DNA of 38,382 bases from Lactiplantibacillus songbeiensis (GTDB lineage Bacteria; Bacillota; Bacilli; Lactobacillales; Lactobacillaceae): assembly GCF_005405125.1 (NCBI RefSeq), contig NZ_BJDL01000005.1:1-38382 (forward strand). Reading direction: 5' to 3'. The notes beneath the pieces are model-generated. The model did not search any database. It worked only from the letters and a program-made list of their open reading frames with translations, and was not told where the DNA came from. Within the stretch, counting starts at the first letter, position 1; every line of letters starts with the position of its first letter. Below are positions 1 through 8,213 of the stretch, piece after piece. A program made the translations under genes and the position numbers.

Positions 1-1812
1 GATACCGACTCGGATACAGATACCGACTCAGATACGGATACCGACTCAGATACAGATACTGACTCGGATACGGATACGGATACTGACTCGGATACGGATA
101 CTGACTCGGATACGGATACTGACTCGGATACGGATACTGACTCAGATACGGATACTGACTCAGATACGGATACCGACTCAGATACAGATACTGACTCTGA
201 TACGGATACTGACTCGGATACGGATACTGACTCAGATACAGATACTGACTCGGACACCGATACTGATTCCGATACGGATACTGACTCGGATACAGATACT
301 GACTCAGATACGGATACCGATTCTGATACGGATACGGATACCGACACGGATACGGATACTGACTCGGATACGGATACTGACTCAGATACCGACTCAGATA
401 CGGATACCGATTCTGATACGGATACCGACTCTGATACGGATACTGATTCTGATACAGATACTGACTCAGATACAGATACTGACTCAGATACGGATACCGA
501 TTCCGACACGGATACCGATTCCGACACCGATACTGACTCGGATACAGATACTGACTCGGATACAGATACCGACTCAGATACGGATACCGATTCTGATACG
601 GATACCGACTCTGATACGGATACTGACTCAGATACAGATACAGATACTGATTCTGATACAGATACTGACTCAGATACGGATACCGATTCCGACACGGATA
701 CCGATTCCGACACCGATACTGACTCCGATACGGATACTGACTCCGATACAGATACCGATTCTGATACAGATACTGACTCAGATACGGATACGGATTCCGA
801 TACAGATACTGATTCCGATACCGACTCGGATACAGATACTGACTCTGATACGGATACGGATTCCGATACAGATACCGACTCTGATACGGATACCGACTCA
901 GATACGGATACGGATTCCGATACAGATACCGACTCTGATACGGATACCGACTCAGATACGGATACTGATTCTGATACAGATACCGACTCTGATACGGATA
1001 CTGACTCAGATACCGATACCGACTCTGATACGGATACCGATTCTGATACGGATACCGATTCTGATACAGATACTGATTCTGATACAGATACTGACTCAGA
1101 TACGGATACCGATTCAGACACCGATACTGACTCAGATACGGATACTGACTCGGATACGGATACCGATTCCGACACGGATACTGATTCAGACACCGATACC
1201 GACTCGGATACAGATACCGACTCGGATACGGATACTGATTCCGATACGGATACTGATTCCGATACGGATACCGACTCGGATACGGATACCGACTCGGACA
1301 CGGATACCGACTCGGACACGGATACCGACTCCGATACGGATACTGATTCCGACACGGATACCGATTCAGATACAGATACTGACTCAGATACAGATACGGA
1401 TACCGACTCGGACACGGATACTGATTCCGATACGGATACTGACTCGGATACGGATACTGACTCAGATACGGATACTGATTCTGACACGGATACTGACTCA
1501 GATACAGATACTGACTCAGATACAGATACTGACTCAGATACAGATACTGACTCAGATACAGATACTGACTCGGATACCGATACTGACTCAGATACGGATA
1601 CTGACTCGGACACGGATACTGATTCAGACACGGATACTGACTCCGACACGGATACCGATTCAGACACGGATACTGACTCGGATACCGATACTGACTCGGA
1701 TACCGATACTGACTCGGACACCGATACCGACTCAGATACGGATACCGATTCAGACACCGATACCGATTCAGATACGGATACGGATACGGATACTGACTCG
1801 GACACCGATACC
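1..1812 (+). repeat. Asp-Ser/Asp-Thr coding tandem repeat
   Basis: This is a hexanucleotide-based tandem repeat (GAY-TCN / GAY-ACN) of about 300 dipeptide units, all in the frame of the surface protein. The usual order is D-S-D-T-D-T with variable numbers of D-T. Third positions vary (tcg, tca, tct, tcc; acg, aca, act, acc). This suggests older expansion with synonymous drift, probably also local duplications, because longer blocks recur. Length variation by slippage or recombination is expected. Confidence 0.95.
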
Positions 1813-2412
1813 GATTCAGGTTCCGATGGTGATGGTGACCTCATTAACCCAGGACCAGATACTGGTTCAGGATCCGGATCGGGTTCAGGTTCAGGATCCG
1901 GCTCGGGTTCAGGATCTGGTTCTAACACAGGTTCAGGTTCAAACTCCGGTTCCGGATCAGGCTCAAGCAACGGTGGCGGTACTAGTTCAAATGGCGGAAC
2001 AACTACTAACACTAGTGGTTCCAACGGTGGTAACGCGACGACGCTTAATTATTCACCAAGTAGTAATGCTGGCTCGGGCACGGCGACAGCAAATGGTGAT
2101 GGCATTGTCGCGACGAATGGAACTGCAACACCAAGCGTTTCCTTAGCAACGGCGGCTCGTCAAAGTACCAATAGTGATACTGGCGAAACCAAGGCAGCTA
2201 AGAAGAGCACTAAGGATAAGACTAACGTCAAGAAGGCCGCAACGAAGACAACGCCAACAAGCGATCAAACCGCGAAGAGCAACACGCAAAGTGATGGCGA
2301 TAAAATTAACTCAACTAACAATTGGGCAACAGTTGGTGCTTGGCTCGCAGCCGCGGCGATTGCCGCTCTAGGTGCAGGGTATGCGTTGACGAAACGTCGT
2401 AAGGATGATTAA
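1..2412 (+). CDS. SD/TD-repeat surface glycoprotein, 3' part (5' end outside window)
   Basis: The reading frame is open from base 1 to a TAA at 2410-2412 (803 codons seen). Residues 1 to about 604 are an uninterrupted run of Asp-Ser and Asp-Thr dipeptides. A Gly/Ser linker follows (about 607-665), then an Asn/Thr/Ala-rich region, a Lys/Thr-rich stretch (about 731-760) and a C-terminal hydrophobic segment starting near WATVGAW, ending in a positive tail (KRRKDD). The design resembles staphylococcal Sdr/Clf adhesins, where the SD stalk carries a ligand-binding domain away from the wall. Here that domain would lie upstream of the window. No LPxTG-type sortase motif precedes the membrane segment; only DTGET occurs, about 45 residues too early. 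The next genes encode glycosyltransferases, so the Ser/Thr-rich stalk is their probable substrate. That role is inferred. Confidence 0.85.
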   Translation, partial: DTDSDTDTDSDTDTDSDTDTDSDTDTDTDSDTDTDSDTDTDSDTDTDSDTDTDSDTDTDSDTDTDSDTDTDSDTDTDSDTDTDSDTDTDSDTDTDSDTDTDSDTDTDSDTDTDTDTDTDTDSDTDTDSDTDSDTDTDSDTDTDSDTDTDSDTDTDSDTDTDSDTDTDSDTDTDSDTDTDSDTDTDSDTDTDSDTDTDSDTDTDSDTDTDSDTDTDTDSDTDTDSDTDTDSDTDTDSDTDTDSDTDTDSDTDTDSDTDTDSDTDTDSDTDTDSDTDSDTDTDSDTDTDSDTDTDSDTDTDSDTDTDSDTDTDSDTDTDSDTDTDSDTDTDSDTDTDSDTDTDSDTDTDSDTDTDSDTDTDSDTDTDSDTDTDSDTDTDSDTDTDSDTDTDSDTDTDSDTDTDSDTDTDSDTDTDSDTDTDSDTDTDSDTDTDSDTDTDSDTDTDSDTDTDSDTDTDSDTDTDSDTDTDTDSDTDTDSDTDTDSDTDTDSDTDTDSDTDTDSDTDTDSDTDTDSDTDTDSDTDTDSDTDTDSDTDTDSDTDTDSDTDTDSDTDTDSDTDTDSDTDTDSDTDTDSDTDTDSDTDTDSDTDTDSDTDTDTDTDSDTDTDSGSDGDGDLINPGPDTGSGSGSGSGSGSGSGSGSGSNTGSGSNSGSGSGSSNGGGTSSNGGTTTNTSGSNGGNATTLNYSPSSNAGSGTATANGDGIVATNGTATPSVSLATAARQSTNSDTGETKAAKKSTKDKTNVKKAATKTTPTSDQTAKSNTQSDGDKINSTNNWATVGAWLAAAAIAALGAGYALTKRRKDD

Positions 2413-2471
2413 AATTCATAAGTGGTTTATCATGATGATTAATGGTTAAAGTGGTAAATTAGAGTTACATT

Positions 2472-2503
2472 ATCAGGATGAAAGGAATTTGTTTCATCCT
2501 GAT
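2472..2503 (+). terminator. Hairpin between adhesin and glycosyltransferase operon
   Basis: A 12-bp perfect inverted repeat (ATCAGGATGAAA / TTTCATCCTGAT) with an 8-nt loop lies 60 bp after the adhesin stop. No U-tract follows, so it may be a weak terminator, a processing site or an attenuator that lowers expression of the downstream operon relative to the adhesin. Confidence 0.5.
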
Positions 2504-2545
2504 ATACATAAAAAGCTATAAATAACTTAATTGCGAGGTAATCAA

Positions 2546-4174
2546 ATGCAAAAGACAACGATTAAACAATTAAAACAAGCGGTTCTCATGTTAGGGGATT
2601 CAGTTGACCGTAGTACAGAGACGGTCACTTTAGCACTATCGATCTCTGATCACCGGCATCGAGCGGCTGTTCAGTTCATTCGGCGAGCGACTTTTAACCA
2701 AGCTTGGCAAGTCGTTGCTGATTGCTTGGCACAAACTGCGCAGCACAGTTGGGTGCGAGTAGAAGTGGTTCAATCTATGCAACGGCTAGCCCGATCAGTC
2801 TTTGAAAAGCGGTTAGCGGCAACGTTTCGGATGAACTACTGGCGTTACGGCGTCAGTTTTGACGCTGATTTCAAGTCGGCGTTGCTCGAAATGGAAATCA
2901 ACGGAAATGCCTTTTTCCGGCCAAGTAAGGACCATCGAATTGGCAAAAATCGGTCGGGATCATGGGTCGATTATCAACGGGTATTGCCATATCTAACTAA
3001 ACGCGAAGGCTCGCTACCGCTGGATATTCAAAAGACGGATTATGTCTGGATTTTCACAACAGCCGGTGTCTTTACTGATGGTGACCAGCTTTGGCAATTA
3101 TCGGACAAAGAAGATTGCGGTAAAGGGATTCGCGTTTTGACGGATTCAAAGACTGAGATTGCTAACGTGATTGATCACGGGGAGACGTTCTTGGTGAACC
3201 AGATCAAAGCAGATGGTAAGTTTATTTACGGATATTTTCCTAGTCGCCAAAAGATCTTATCGAATTACAACTATGTTCGCCACTTTTCATCGTTATATGC
3301 GTTAGTCGAAGCCGTTGAGTTCACGAATCGGACTGAAGATTATGCTAAAGTTAAGCAGGCGATTCAATGGGGCCTGGATGAAGCCACGATTGAAAAAGAT
3401 GGCGCCGTCTTCATTGATGATAATGGCGAACTAAAGTTAGGTGGACAAGCATTATTGATGTTGACGCTTAGCAAGTATCAAGAAGCCACGGGTGATCGGA
3501 CTTTTGAACCGGTTTTGATGAAAGCGTTTAAAGGGGTGCCTTACTTCCGCGAACCATCTGGCAAGTTGAACCATGTCTTGAATCGCGATTTAACGTTAAA
3601 GAGTGCTTATCGCATCATTTATTACGAAGGTGAAGTGGTCTTTGGCCTGTCGCGGTTATATGAATTGAATCATGATCCCGCAGTCATGGCTTTGGTGAAG
3701 CGAATCTTAGATTACATGGTGGCGAATGATTATGGTAAGTATCACGATCACTGGATCTCATACGCGATTAACGAAGCCCTGCAAGTCTTTCCAGATAACC
3801 GCGACTACATGGCACTTGGTTTGAAAAATGTCTTTATTCACCTTGATTTCATTCAAGGCCGGGATACGACTTATCCAACGTTGCTTGAATTAGTGGATGC
3901 CGCCGTTAAAATGACGGATATGGTAAAGGCTTCCGGCAACGAGGATTTGCTCGAACCCTATGATTTGATTCGGTTGCGGCAAGTCTTAAAATATCGGGCC
4001 GAATATGAAGTGACAACGGGGAGCTTCTTACCTGAAATCGCAATGTATCTCTACAATCCAGCCAAGTTCATCGGTGGCTTTTATGCTCGGCATGATAGCT
4101 TCCGGACGCGGATTGATGATTGTGAGCACTTCTTATCAGGATTAATTAATTACTATAATTACACTTATAAGTGA
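2546..4174 (+). CDS. Unrecognised 542-aa protein of the glycosylation operon (possible alpha/alpha-barrel)
   Basis: The start is the ATG at 2546, six bases after GAGGT; an in-frame TTG at 2531 has no proper site. I cannot name the family with certainty. There is no signal peptide or membrane segment, so it is probably cytoplasmic. The first ~130 residues form a mixed alpha/beta-looking domain. From about residue 240 (SNYNYVRHFSSLYALVEA) the sequence looks like regularly spaced helical hairpins, as in six-hairpin glycosidase or epimerase-like toroids. It is the first gene of a three-gene operon: 11 bp separate it from the next start, and it sits directly behind the SD-repeat protein. A role in making or trimming the sugar on that protein, or in its folding and export, is inference only. 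Confidence 0.75.
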   Translation: MQKTTIKQLKQAVLMLGDSVDRSTETVTLALSISDHRHRAAVQFIRRATFNQAWQVVADCLAQTAQHSWVRVEVVQSMQRLARSVFEKRLAATFRMNYWRYGVSFDADFKSALLEMEINGNAFFRPSKDHRIGKNRSGSWVDYQRVLPYLTKREGSLPLDIQKTDYVWIFTTAGVFTDGDQLWQLSDKEDCGKGIRVLTDSKTEIANVIDHGETFLVNQIKADGKFIYGYFPSRQKILSNYNYVRHFSSLYALVEAVEFTNRTEDYAKVKQAIQWGLDEATIEKDGAVFIDDNGELKLGGQALLMLTLSKYQEATGDRTFEPVLMKAFKGVPYFREPSGKLNHVLNRDLTLKSAYRIIYYEGEVVFGLSRLYELNHDPAVMALVKRILDYMVANDYGKYHDHWISYAINEALQVFPDNRDYMALGLKNVFIHLDFIQGRDTTYPTLLELVDAAVKMTDMVKASGNEDLLEPYDLIRLRQVLKYRAEYEVTTGSFLPEIAMYLYNPAKFIGGFYARHDSFRTRIDDCEHFLSGLINYYNYTYK

Positions 4175-4185
4175 GGCGAAGCGGC

Positions 4186-5691
4186 ATGTTTTATTTTATT
4201 AATGAATACCTTCTTCCTAAAAATTCCAGTGTGGAACATAGCGCGATTCAACGGGCACGCTTATTTAACCATTACCAAACGCCCGCTAAGATTGTGACCA
4301 AAATGTATGATCGATTATTACACAAGACGTTACCCAGCTTTGACGTGCCGGATGACCAAGTCTTAAATATGTTCGATTATTTCCAACAAGCAATCACGGT
4401 CGAACCCAAAATTCTACACACGGTGGACTTACAGCTACCTGTAGAATATGCAGTCGAAGTCGGGGCGAACTTTAGTCGGGTCTTTAACGGTGATGATCTG
4501 GTTGAAAACGTCGGCTTTATCCCCGGGACAATTGGGCAAGTCTTCTATCAAGAATATGTTGATAATCAAGGCAACCGGTTGTCCACCGATCTATGGGACT
4601 CGCGGGGCTTTAAGTCCGCAACGCAGTATTTTGGCCAAAATGGCAAGTTAACGATGGAACGTTACTATACGCCGGCTGGTCAAGTCGTGATCGAGCAATA
4701 CTTTGTTGCGGATACGAATGGCAATCCGATGGCCTCACGCTTGATCTTGAAAGATTATCAGCAGGCTGGCGATCGGTTCTTCCAAAATGCGGATGATTTG
4801 TTTAACTTTTTCATTGCGGAACTTAGCCGTCAAGATACTGGCACGACGACCTTCATTAGTGATCGTCCTGGGACTGGGGTGGCGCCGTTACTACAATTAA
4901 ATGATGATGCCCGTAAATACGTCACAGTACCGATCTATCACGCTAAAGATTTAAATGATCCGTTACACGCACCATTAGATGGGTTCTTACAACCAGCATT
5001 TGATAATGCCCCACACTTCGATGGTTTTATCGTCGCCACTGCGACCCAAGCCCAACATTTGCAGAATCGGTTCCCAAAAGTACCAATTACAGTCATGCCA
5101 ACCGTTGCCACAACGCCACTCTCACAGGCCAAATTGGCGCCGATTGGTCAACGGACACAACAGTTGCTATACGTGGGTCGTTTAGCCCCAGATCGCCAAG
5201 TCGACCAACTGATTCGGGTGGTAGCGTTAGTGAAGCAACAAGTACCGCAAGTCCATTGTGATCTATATGGATTCGGTGATGAAGCCTATCTCAAGACCTT
5301 ACGTGAGTTGATTAAGGAACTGAAGCTGGAAGCCAATGTCCGCTTGATGGATTATCAGCCAGACTTGGCCCAACACTACGATCAGTATCAAGTGATGTTG
5401 AATCTGGATCTAGTGGATGGCGGACCAATGGCCATGCCCGAAGCACAAGCGCATGGTATTCCAGTGGTTAGTTATCGTTTTAATTATGGCCCTAAAGACT
5501 TCATTAAAGATGGTGAAGACGGTTATCTGATTGAACCGGGTAACCAACTGGCAATGGCGGACAAGGTTACGCAATTATTGACGGATGAAAAGTTACTCAC
5601 GGTCTTTAGTGAAGCCGCTTTTCACAAGCAGCACACGGCCCACACCTATTTAAAGACGTGGCACCGTTGGCAGAAGTTAATGGACATATAG
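4186..5691 (+). CDS. TarM/SdgA-GtfB-like glycosyltransferase, probably the partner subunit
   Basis: A 501-aa protein. The start is ATG 4186, nine bases after GAGG; a GTG at 4171 would overlap the previous gene. It has the layout of the TagE/TarM/SdgB/GtfA family. The N-terminal half holds the beta-rich insertion typical of the group (WDSRG near residue 136, FGQNGKLTMERYY). The C-terminal half is a GT-B fold (LLYVGRLAPDRQVDQLI). In the retaining GT4 signature the first acid of E-x7-E is Asp (D411-x7-E419, DGGPMAMPE), and the usual EGFS stretch is missing. In GtfA/GtfB pairs the second subunit is a non-catalytic partner that recognises the acceptor protein, and this gene fits that role. It ends 12 bp before its paralogue. 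The target is probably the upstream SD stalk; glucosylation of wall teichoic acid is the alternative. Confidence 0.82.
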   Translation: MFYFINEYLLPKNSSVEHSAIQRARLFNHYQTPAKIVTKMYDRLLHKTLPSFDVPDDQVLNMFDYFQQAITVEPKILHTVDLQLPVEYAVEVGANFSRVFNGDDLVENVGFIPGTIGQVFYQEYVDNQGNRLSTDLWDSRGFKSATQYFGQNGKLTMERYYTPAGQVVIEQYFVADTNGNPMASRLILKDYQQAGDRFFQNADDLFNFFIAELSRQDTGTTTFISDRPGTGVAPLLQLNDDARKYVTVPIYHAKDLNDPLHAPLDGFLQPAFDNAPHFDGFIVATATQAQHLQNRFPKVPITVMPTVATTPLSQAKLAPIGQRTQQLLYVGRLAPDRQVDQLIRVVALVKQQVPQVHCDLYGFGDEAYLKTLRELIKELKLEANVRLMDYQPDLAQHYDQYQVMLNLDLVDGGPMAMPEAQAHGIPVVSYRFNYGPKDFIKDGEDGYLIEPGNQLAMADKVTQLLTDEKLLTVFSEAAFHKQHTAHTYLKTWHRWQKLMDI

Positions 5692-5703
5692 GAGGCGGCC
5701 AGG

Positions 5704-7224
5704 ATGTATTACTTTTTAAATGACAATATGCAATTCTCAAAATCAGGGATTGAACATGCGGAGATCAATCGGTTACGACTCTTTAAAAAGCACCAAGTGC
5801 CCGCCAAAATTGTGACGCGCATCTTCGCCATGAATCTGCATGACGTGATGGCTGGCGCTAAGTTAGCCGATACCGACTTAGTCAATTTGTTTGACTTCTT
5901 CTGTGGCAGTCAACACGTTGAGCGGCACCCGTTCATGTTGAATGACTTTCAAGTGCCGGCCAATGCGATTAAAACGCGTAAGGATCGACAAGTACATGTC
6001 GTTCAACAAGGCAAGCTCTTAATGATCATTTATTTACGGGGCCAAAGCGGCGATGAAATCAGCAACGTACAATACTTTGATGTGAATAATAAGACGTTGA
6101 AGATGACCTGGTGGGATACCCGCGGGATGCGTTGTTTGGAACAATTATTTGATTGGGACGGCAAGATTGCCCAAGAAGCTTATTTTGGACCAGATGGGCA
6201 AATTCATCTGGAGAAACTCCATTTCTTAAACCACGCTGGTCAAGAACGACTGACGTGGCGGGTGGTGAACTATCGGGGGACGAGCTGGACGTTTAGTGGA
6301 ATGAATCAGCTGACTAGGTTCTTCTATGATGAACTGAATGCCAATGGTGAGGATAATGTCTTCATCTGTGATCGGACCGTGGAGTGTGCCTGGGGCTTGT
6401 TCAATATGACAACGCCAGCCAAAAAGGTGCTCCATCTGCATAACAATCATGTCGGCGATTCTGATGATATCTTGCATTCAGCATTGAACAATAATTATGA
6501 GAATGCCTTAAATAATTGGCAACAATGGGATGCGGTTATTTCGGCCACGCCGGAGCAATCGGCGGATGTGGCGGCTCGGTTCGGTAAGGATATTCCAGCC
6601 TTTACGATTCCTGTCGGCTATGTGACTGATGGGACGTTGGCAGAATCGCCCGTGCCATTCCAGCAACGCCAACCGCATCTGATTGTCCAAGTTGCCCGGT
6701 TAGCACCGGAAAAGCAACAGAATCAGTCGATTGAAGCTTTCCAGCAAGTTCATGCCAAGTTCCCAGATGCCGAATTAGATTTCTGGGGCTATTCAAATGG
6801 TGACATGGAAGCCCAATTAAAGGCTCAAGTTGCGGCAGCCCATCTGGAGCAAACAATCCATTTCCGTGGCTATACCACCGATGTGAATGCCGTGTATAAC
6901 CGTGCGCAACTTGGCTTATTACCAAGTCGTGCGGAAGGCTTTTCACTGATGTTACTAGAAGCCCAAGCGCATGGCCTGCCAATGATTGCTAACGATGTGA
7001 AATACGGTCCGAGTGACATTATTCAAGACGGTCAAAGCGGTATTTTGACGACTGACGGCAATGTGCAGCAACTTGCTGATGCGATGATTGAGTTAATGAC
7101 CCAGCAAGACGAACTCGCTGACTTTAGTGCGGCGGCATATGAAAATGCCAAGCGTTATTCAGAAGATGCGGTCTTTGATCAGTGGCAAGCGTTGTTGAAT
7201 TACTTTGAAAAAGTGCCAGTTTAG
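5704..7224 (+). CDS. TarM/SdgB-GtfA-like glycosyltransferase, probably catalytic
   Basis: A 506-aa protein. ATG 5704 follows GGAGG at eight bases. It is a paralogue of the preceding gene and keeps the same domain order: the family-specific beta insertion (WDTRG near residue 138, DWDGKIAQEAYF), then a GT-B C-terminal half (IVQVARLAPEKQQNQSIEA). The GT4 E-x7-E motif is complete (E411 and E419 in EGFSLMLLE), and YGPSDII follows as in TarM/GtfA. It should transfer a sugar from a nucleotide sugar to Ser/Thr of a protein (SdgA/SdgB on SD repeats, GtfA on serine-rich proteins) or to polyol-phosphate teichoic acid. Position beside an SD-repeat gene favours the protein substrate. No SecA2/SecY2 genes are present here, so the glycoprotein presumably leaves by the general Sec route. 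Confidence 0.87.
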   Translation: MYYFLNDNMQFSKSGIEHAEINRLRLFKKHQVPAKIVTRIFAMNLHDVMAGAKLADTDLVNLFDFFCGSQHVERHPFMLNDFQVPANAIKTRKDRQVHVVQQGKLLMIIYLRGQSGDEISNVQYFDVNNKTLKMTWWDTRGMRCLEQLFDWDGKIAQEAYFGPDGQIHLEKLHFLNHAGQERLTWRVVNYRGTSWTFSGMNQLTRFFYDELNANGEDNVFICDRTVECAWGLFNMTTPAKKVLHLHNNHVGDSDDILHSALNNNYENALNNWQQWDAVISATPEQSADVAARFGKDIPAFTIPVGYVTDGTLAESPVPFQQRQPHLIVQVARLAPEKQQNQSIEAFQQVHAKFPDAELDFWGYSNGDMEAQLKAQVAAAHLEQTIHFRGYTTDVNAVYNRAQLGLLPSRAEGFSLMLLEAQAHGLPMIANDVKYGPSDIIQDGQSGILTTDGNVQQLADAMIELMTQQDELADFSAAAYENAKRYSEDAVFDQWQALLNYFEKVPV

Positions 7225-7260
7225 TTGGGTAGGTGTCCGTGGTTGATTGTCCGTCTCCGT

Positions 7261-7412
7261 TGATCAGTAGGTTCGCGGTGGGGCAGACCTGCAGCCAAAG
7301 GTCGGTCTGCAGGGCGCTTTTAAGCCGAAAGCCCCGTCTTAAAAGTCGGCCCAGCCACTAACCTGGGAATAACACCCAGCTAAGTGGCTCGACACGGCGA
7401 ACCTACTGATCA
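7261..7412 (+). repeat. Structured repeat, type B, full copy
   Basis: Closed by a perfect 16-bp inverted repeat (TGATCAGTAGGTTCGC at 7261-7276 with its complement at 7397-7412). Inside are three hairpins: CCTGCAG/CTGCAGG (7288-7313) around the loop CCAAAGGTCGGT, CTTTTAAG/CTTAAAAG (7317-7345), and AGCCACT/AGTGGCT (7353-7389). The core motif CGACAC lies at 7390-7395. It sits just after the glycosyltransferase operon and may also act as its transcript end. With the type A copy that follows, it fills the gap 7225-7682. Confidence 0.85.
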
Positions 7413-7483
7413 CTACGACTCTGATTGGTGGTTATAGGTTGAAAGATAGTCTAGTTATTAATTGTCTGTCCGTTAATTAACGT

Positions 7484-7632
7484 CGGGCGGGCCAGAATTG
7501 GCTCAGTGGTGTCGTTTATCTTGGTCGATGATTTTCCGACTTAGATAACCCCCGGCTTGTGGAAGACCGAACTTTGGCTTTCAAACGCGGCCACCACGTT
7601 CCAGCTGATTCTGGACCAACCAGAGTGGCAAT
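7484..7632 (-). repeat. Structured repeat, type A, copy 1
   Basis: This ~150-bp element begins CGGGCGGGCC and ends ACCAGAGTGGCAA on the plus strand. The core loop motif CCAAAGNNCGGT reads on the minus strand. Paired segments are CCAGAATTGGCT with AGCTGATTCTGG (outer stem), GTGGTG with CACCAC, and TTATCT with AGATAA. A hairpin surrounds the core loop (CCAAAGTTCGGT on minus). The inner hairpin is slightly imperfect in this copy. The nearest relatives are the copies at 17843, 18829 and 21650. Confidence 0.85.
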
Positions 7633-7682
7633 CAGTATTGGGTAAAACAGTAGATAAAGACGCAGTGGTTGACAGTGAGAGG

Positions 7683-7886
7683 ATGATTAAGTTGGTTTTA
7701 CTATCAATTTACGGTACCGTCAAAATGGCGACGCGGTTAGGAATTTACTTGATTCTAGGAACTTTAGTCGTGGTGATTCGACTACGCAATCGCAAGAAGT
7801 CGCGTAAAGAAATGGATAAAGATACCGAACGCTTGATGCGTAAAACGCCAAAAGATGCGAACGGTAAGTATCCTTGGGAACAATAA
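7683..7886 (+). CDS. Small single-span membrane protein
   Basis: A 67-aa protein. The start is ATG 7683 after GAGAGG; the open frame extends back to a TTG at 7557, but that codon lies inside the structured repeat. The N-terminal half is hydrophobic (about residues 4-33, one membrane segment). It is followed by a strongly basic patch (RLRNRKKSRKE) and a hydrophilic tail ending YPWEQ. The positive-inside rule puts the tail in the cytoplasm. I do not recognise the family. It is monocistronic, with a terminator right behind it. Confidence 0.65.
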   Translation: MIKLVLLSIYGTVKMATRLGIYLILGTLVVVIRLRNRKKSRKEMDKDTERLMRKTPKDANGKYPWEQ

Positions 7887-7896
7887 TTAAAAAATC

Positions 7897-7929
7897 AAAA
7901 CTCGTATCGGTAATTGATGCGAGTTTTTT
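7897..7929 (+). terminator. Rho-independent terminator
   Basis: AAAACTCG...(T)GCGAGTTTTTT hairpin with a U-tract, 10 bp after the small membrane protein gene. Confidence 0.85.
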
Positions 7930-7985
7930 GTTCAGTAAACTAAATTGTATTGGCGTGACAAAATTATAACGTTTATAAATTTTTG

Positions 7986-8049
7986 AACGATAGTAGCGTT
8001 AAATAATGCCTTAAAGTTGATTTCAATTGAACTGAAATCAACTTTTTTT
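7986..8049 (+). ncRNA. Possible small RNA ending in an orphan terminator
   Basis: A second strong terminator (AAAGTTGATTTCA / TGAAATCAACTTT with T7, 8013-8049) stands alone, 84 bp after the first one and with no gene in front of it. A weak promoter-like pair (TTGGCG at 7950, 18-nt spacer, TATAAA at 7974) would start transcription near 7986, giving an RNA of about 64 nt. It could equally be a leftover or a backup terminator. The rest of 8050-8172 shows nothing recognisable. Confidence 0.25.
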
Positions 8050-8172
8050 GTCGCTAATTAAACAATGAGCCACGCGGATTCTAGGACATTTACCTGACAG
8101 GCGCAATTAAAAAAGTCTTTCAAAGCTGGCATGGCTCGGTTAATAATAAATTTCGTCAAAAAGAACATACTG

Positions 8173-8192
8173 TGTACGACTTATAGGGTACA
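8173..8192. promoter_or_regulatory. Palindromic operator candidate before the YhgE-like gene
   Basis: The dyad TGTAC-N10-GTACA lies 21 bp before the start codon, where it would overlap the promoter or 5' leader. Genes of this family are often controlled by a TetR-type regulator, and a site like this would suit one. No regulator gene is adjacent, so the assignment is speculative. Confidence 0.3.
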
Positions 8193-8213
8193 TAGATTTT
8201 GGAGGGATTTAGA

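Noticed and set aside
1-1812. Short tandem repeats suggesting CRISPR or satellite DNA
   Set aside because: The units are six bases, with no spacers, and stay in one reading frame to a normal protein end.
1826-2371. Two open frames (106 and 65 codons) on the plus strand inside the surface protein gene
   Set aside because: They are out-of-frame readings of the Gly/Ser and Lys/Thr-rich end of the SD protein; composition is odd (VQDP repeats, Arg-rich) and there are no ribosome sites.
6602-6982. 126-codon open frame on minus
   Set aside because: Antisense shadow of the conserved GT-B half of the second glycosyltransferase.
7261-7412. Type B repeat as a tRNA-like or tmRNA-like gene because of its cloverleaf shape and GGTTCGC
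   Set aside because: No acceptor end, no anticodon-like loop of seven bases, and the stems vary between copies in ways tRNA would not allow.
7557-7682. N-terminal extension of the small membrane protein
   Set aside because: It would be translated from the structured repeat, starting at a TTG without a ribosome site; ATG 7683 has GAGAGG.
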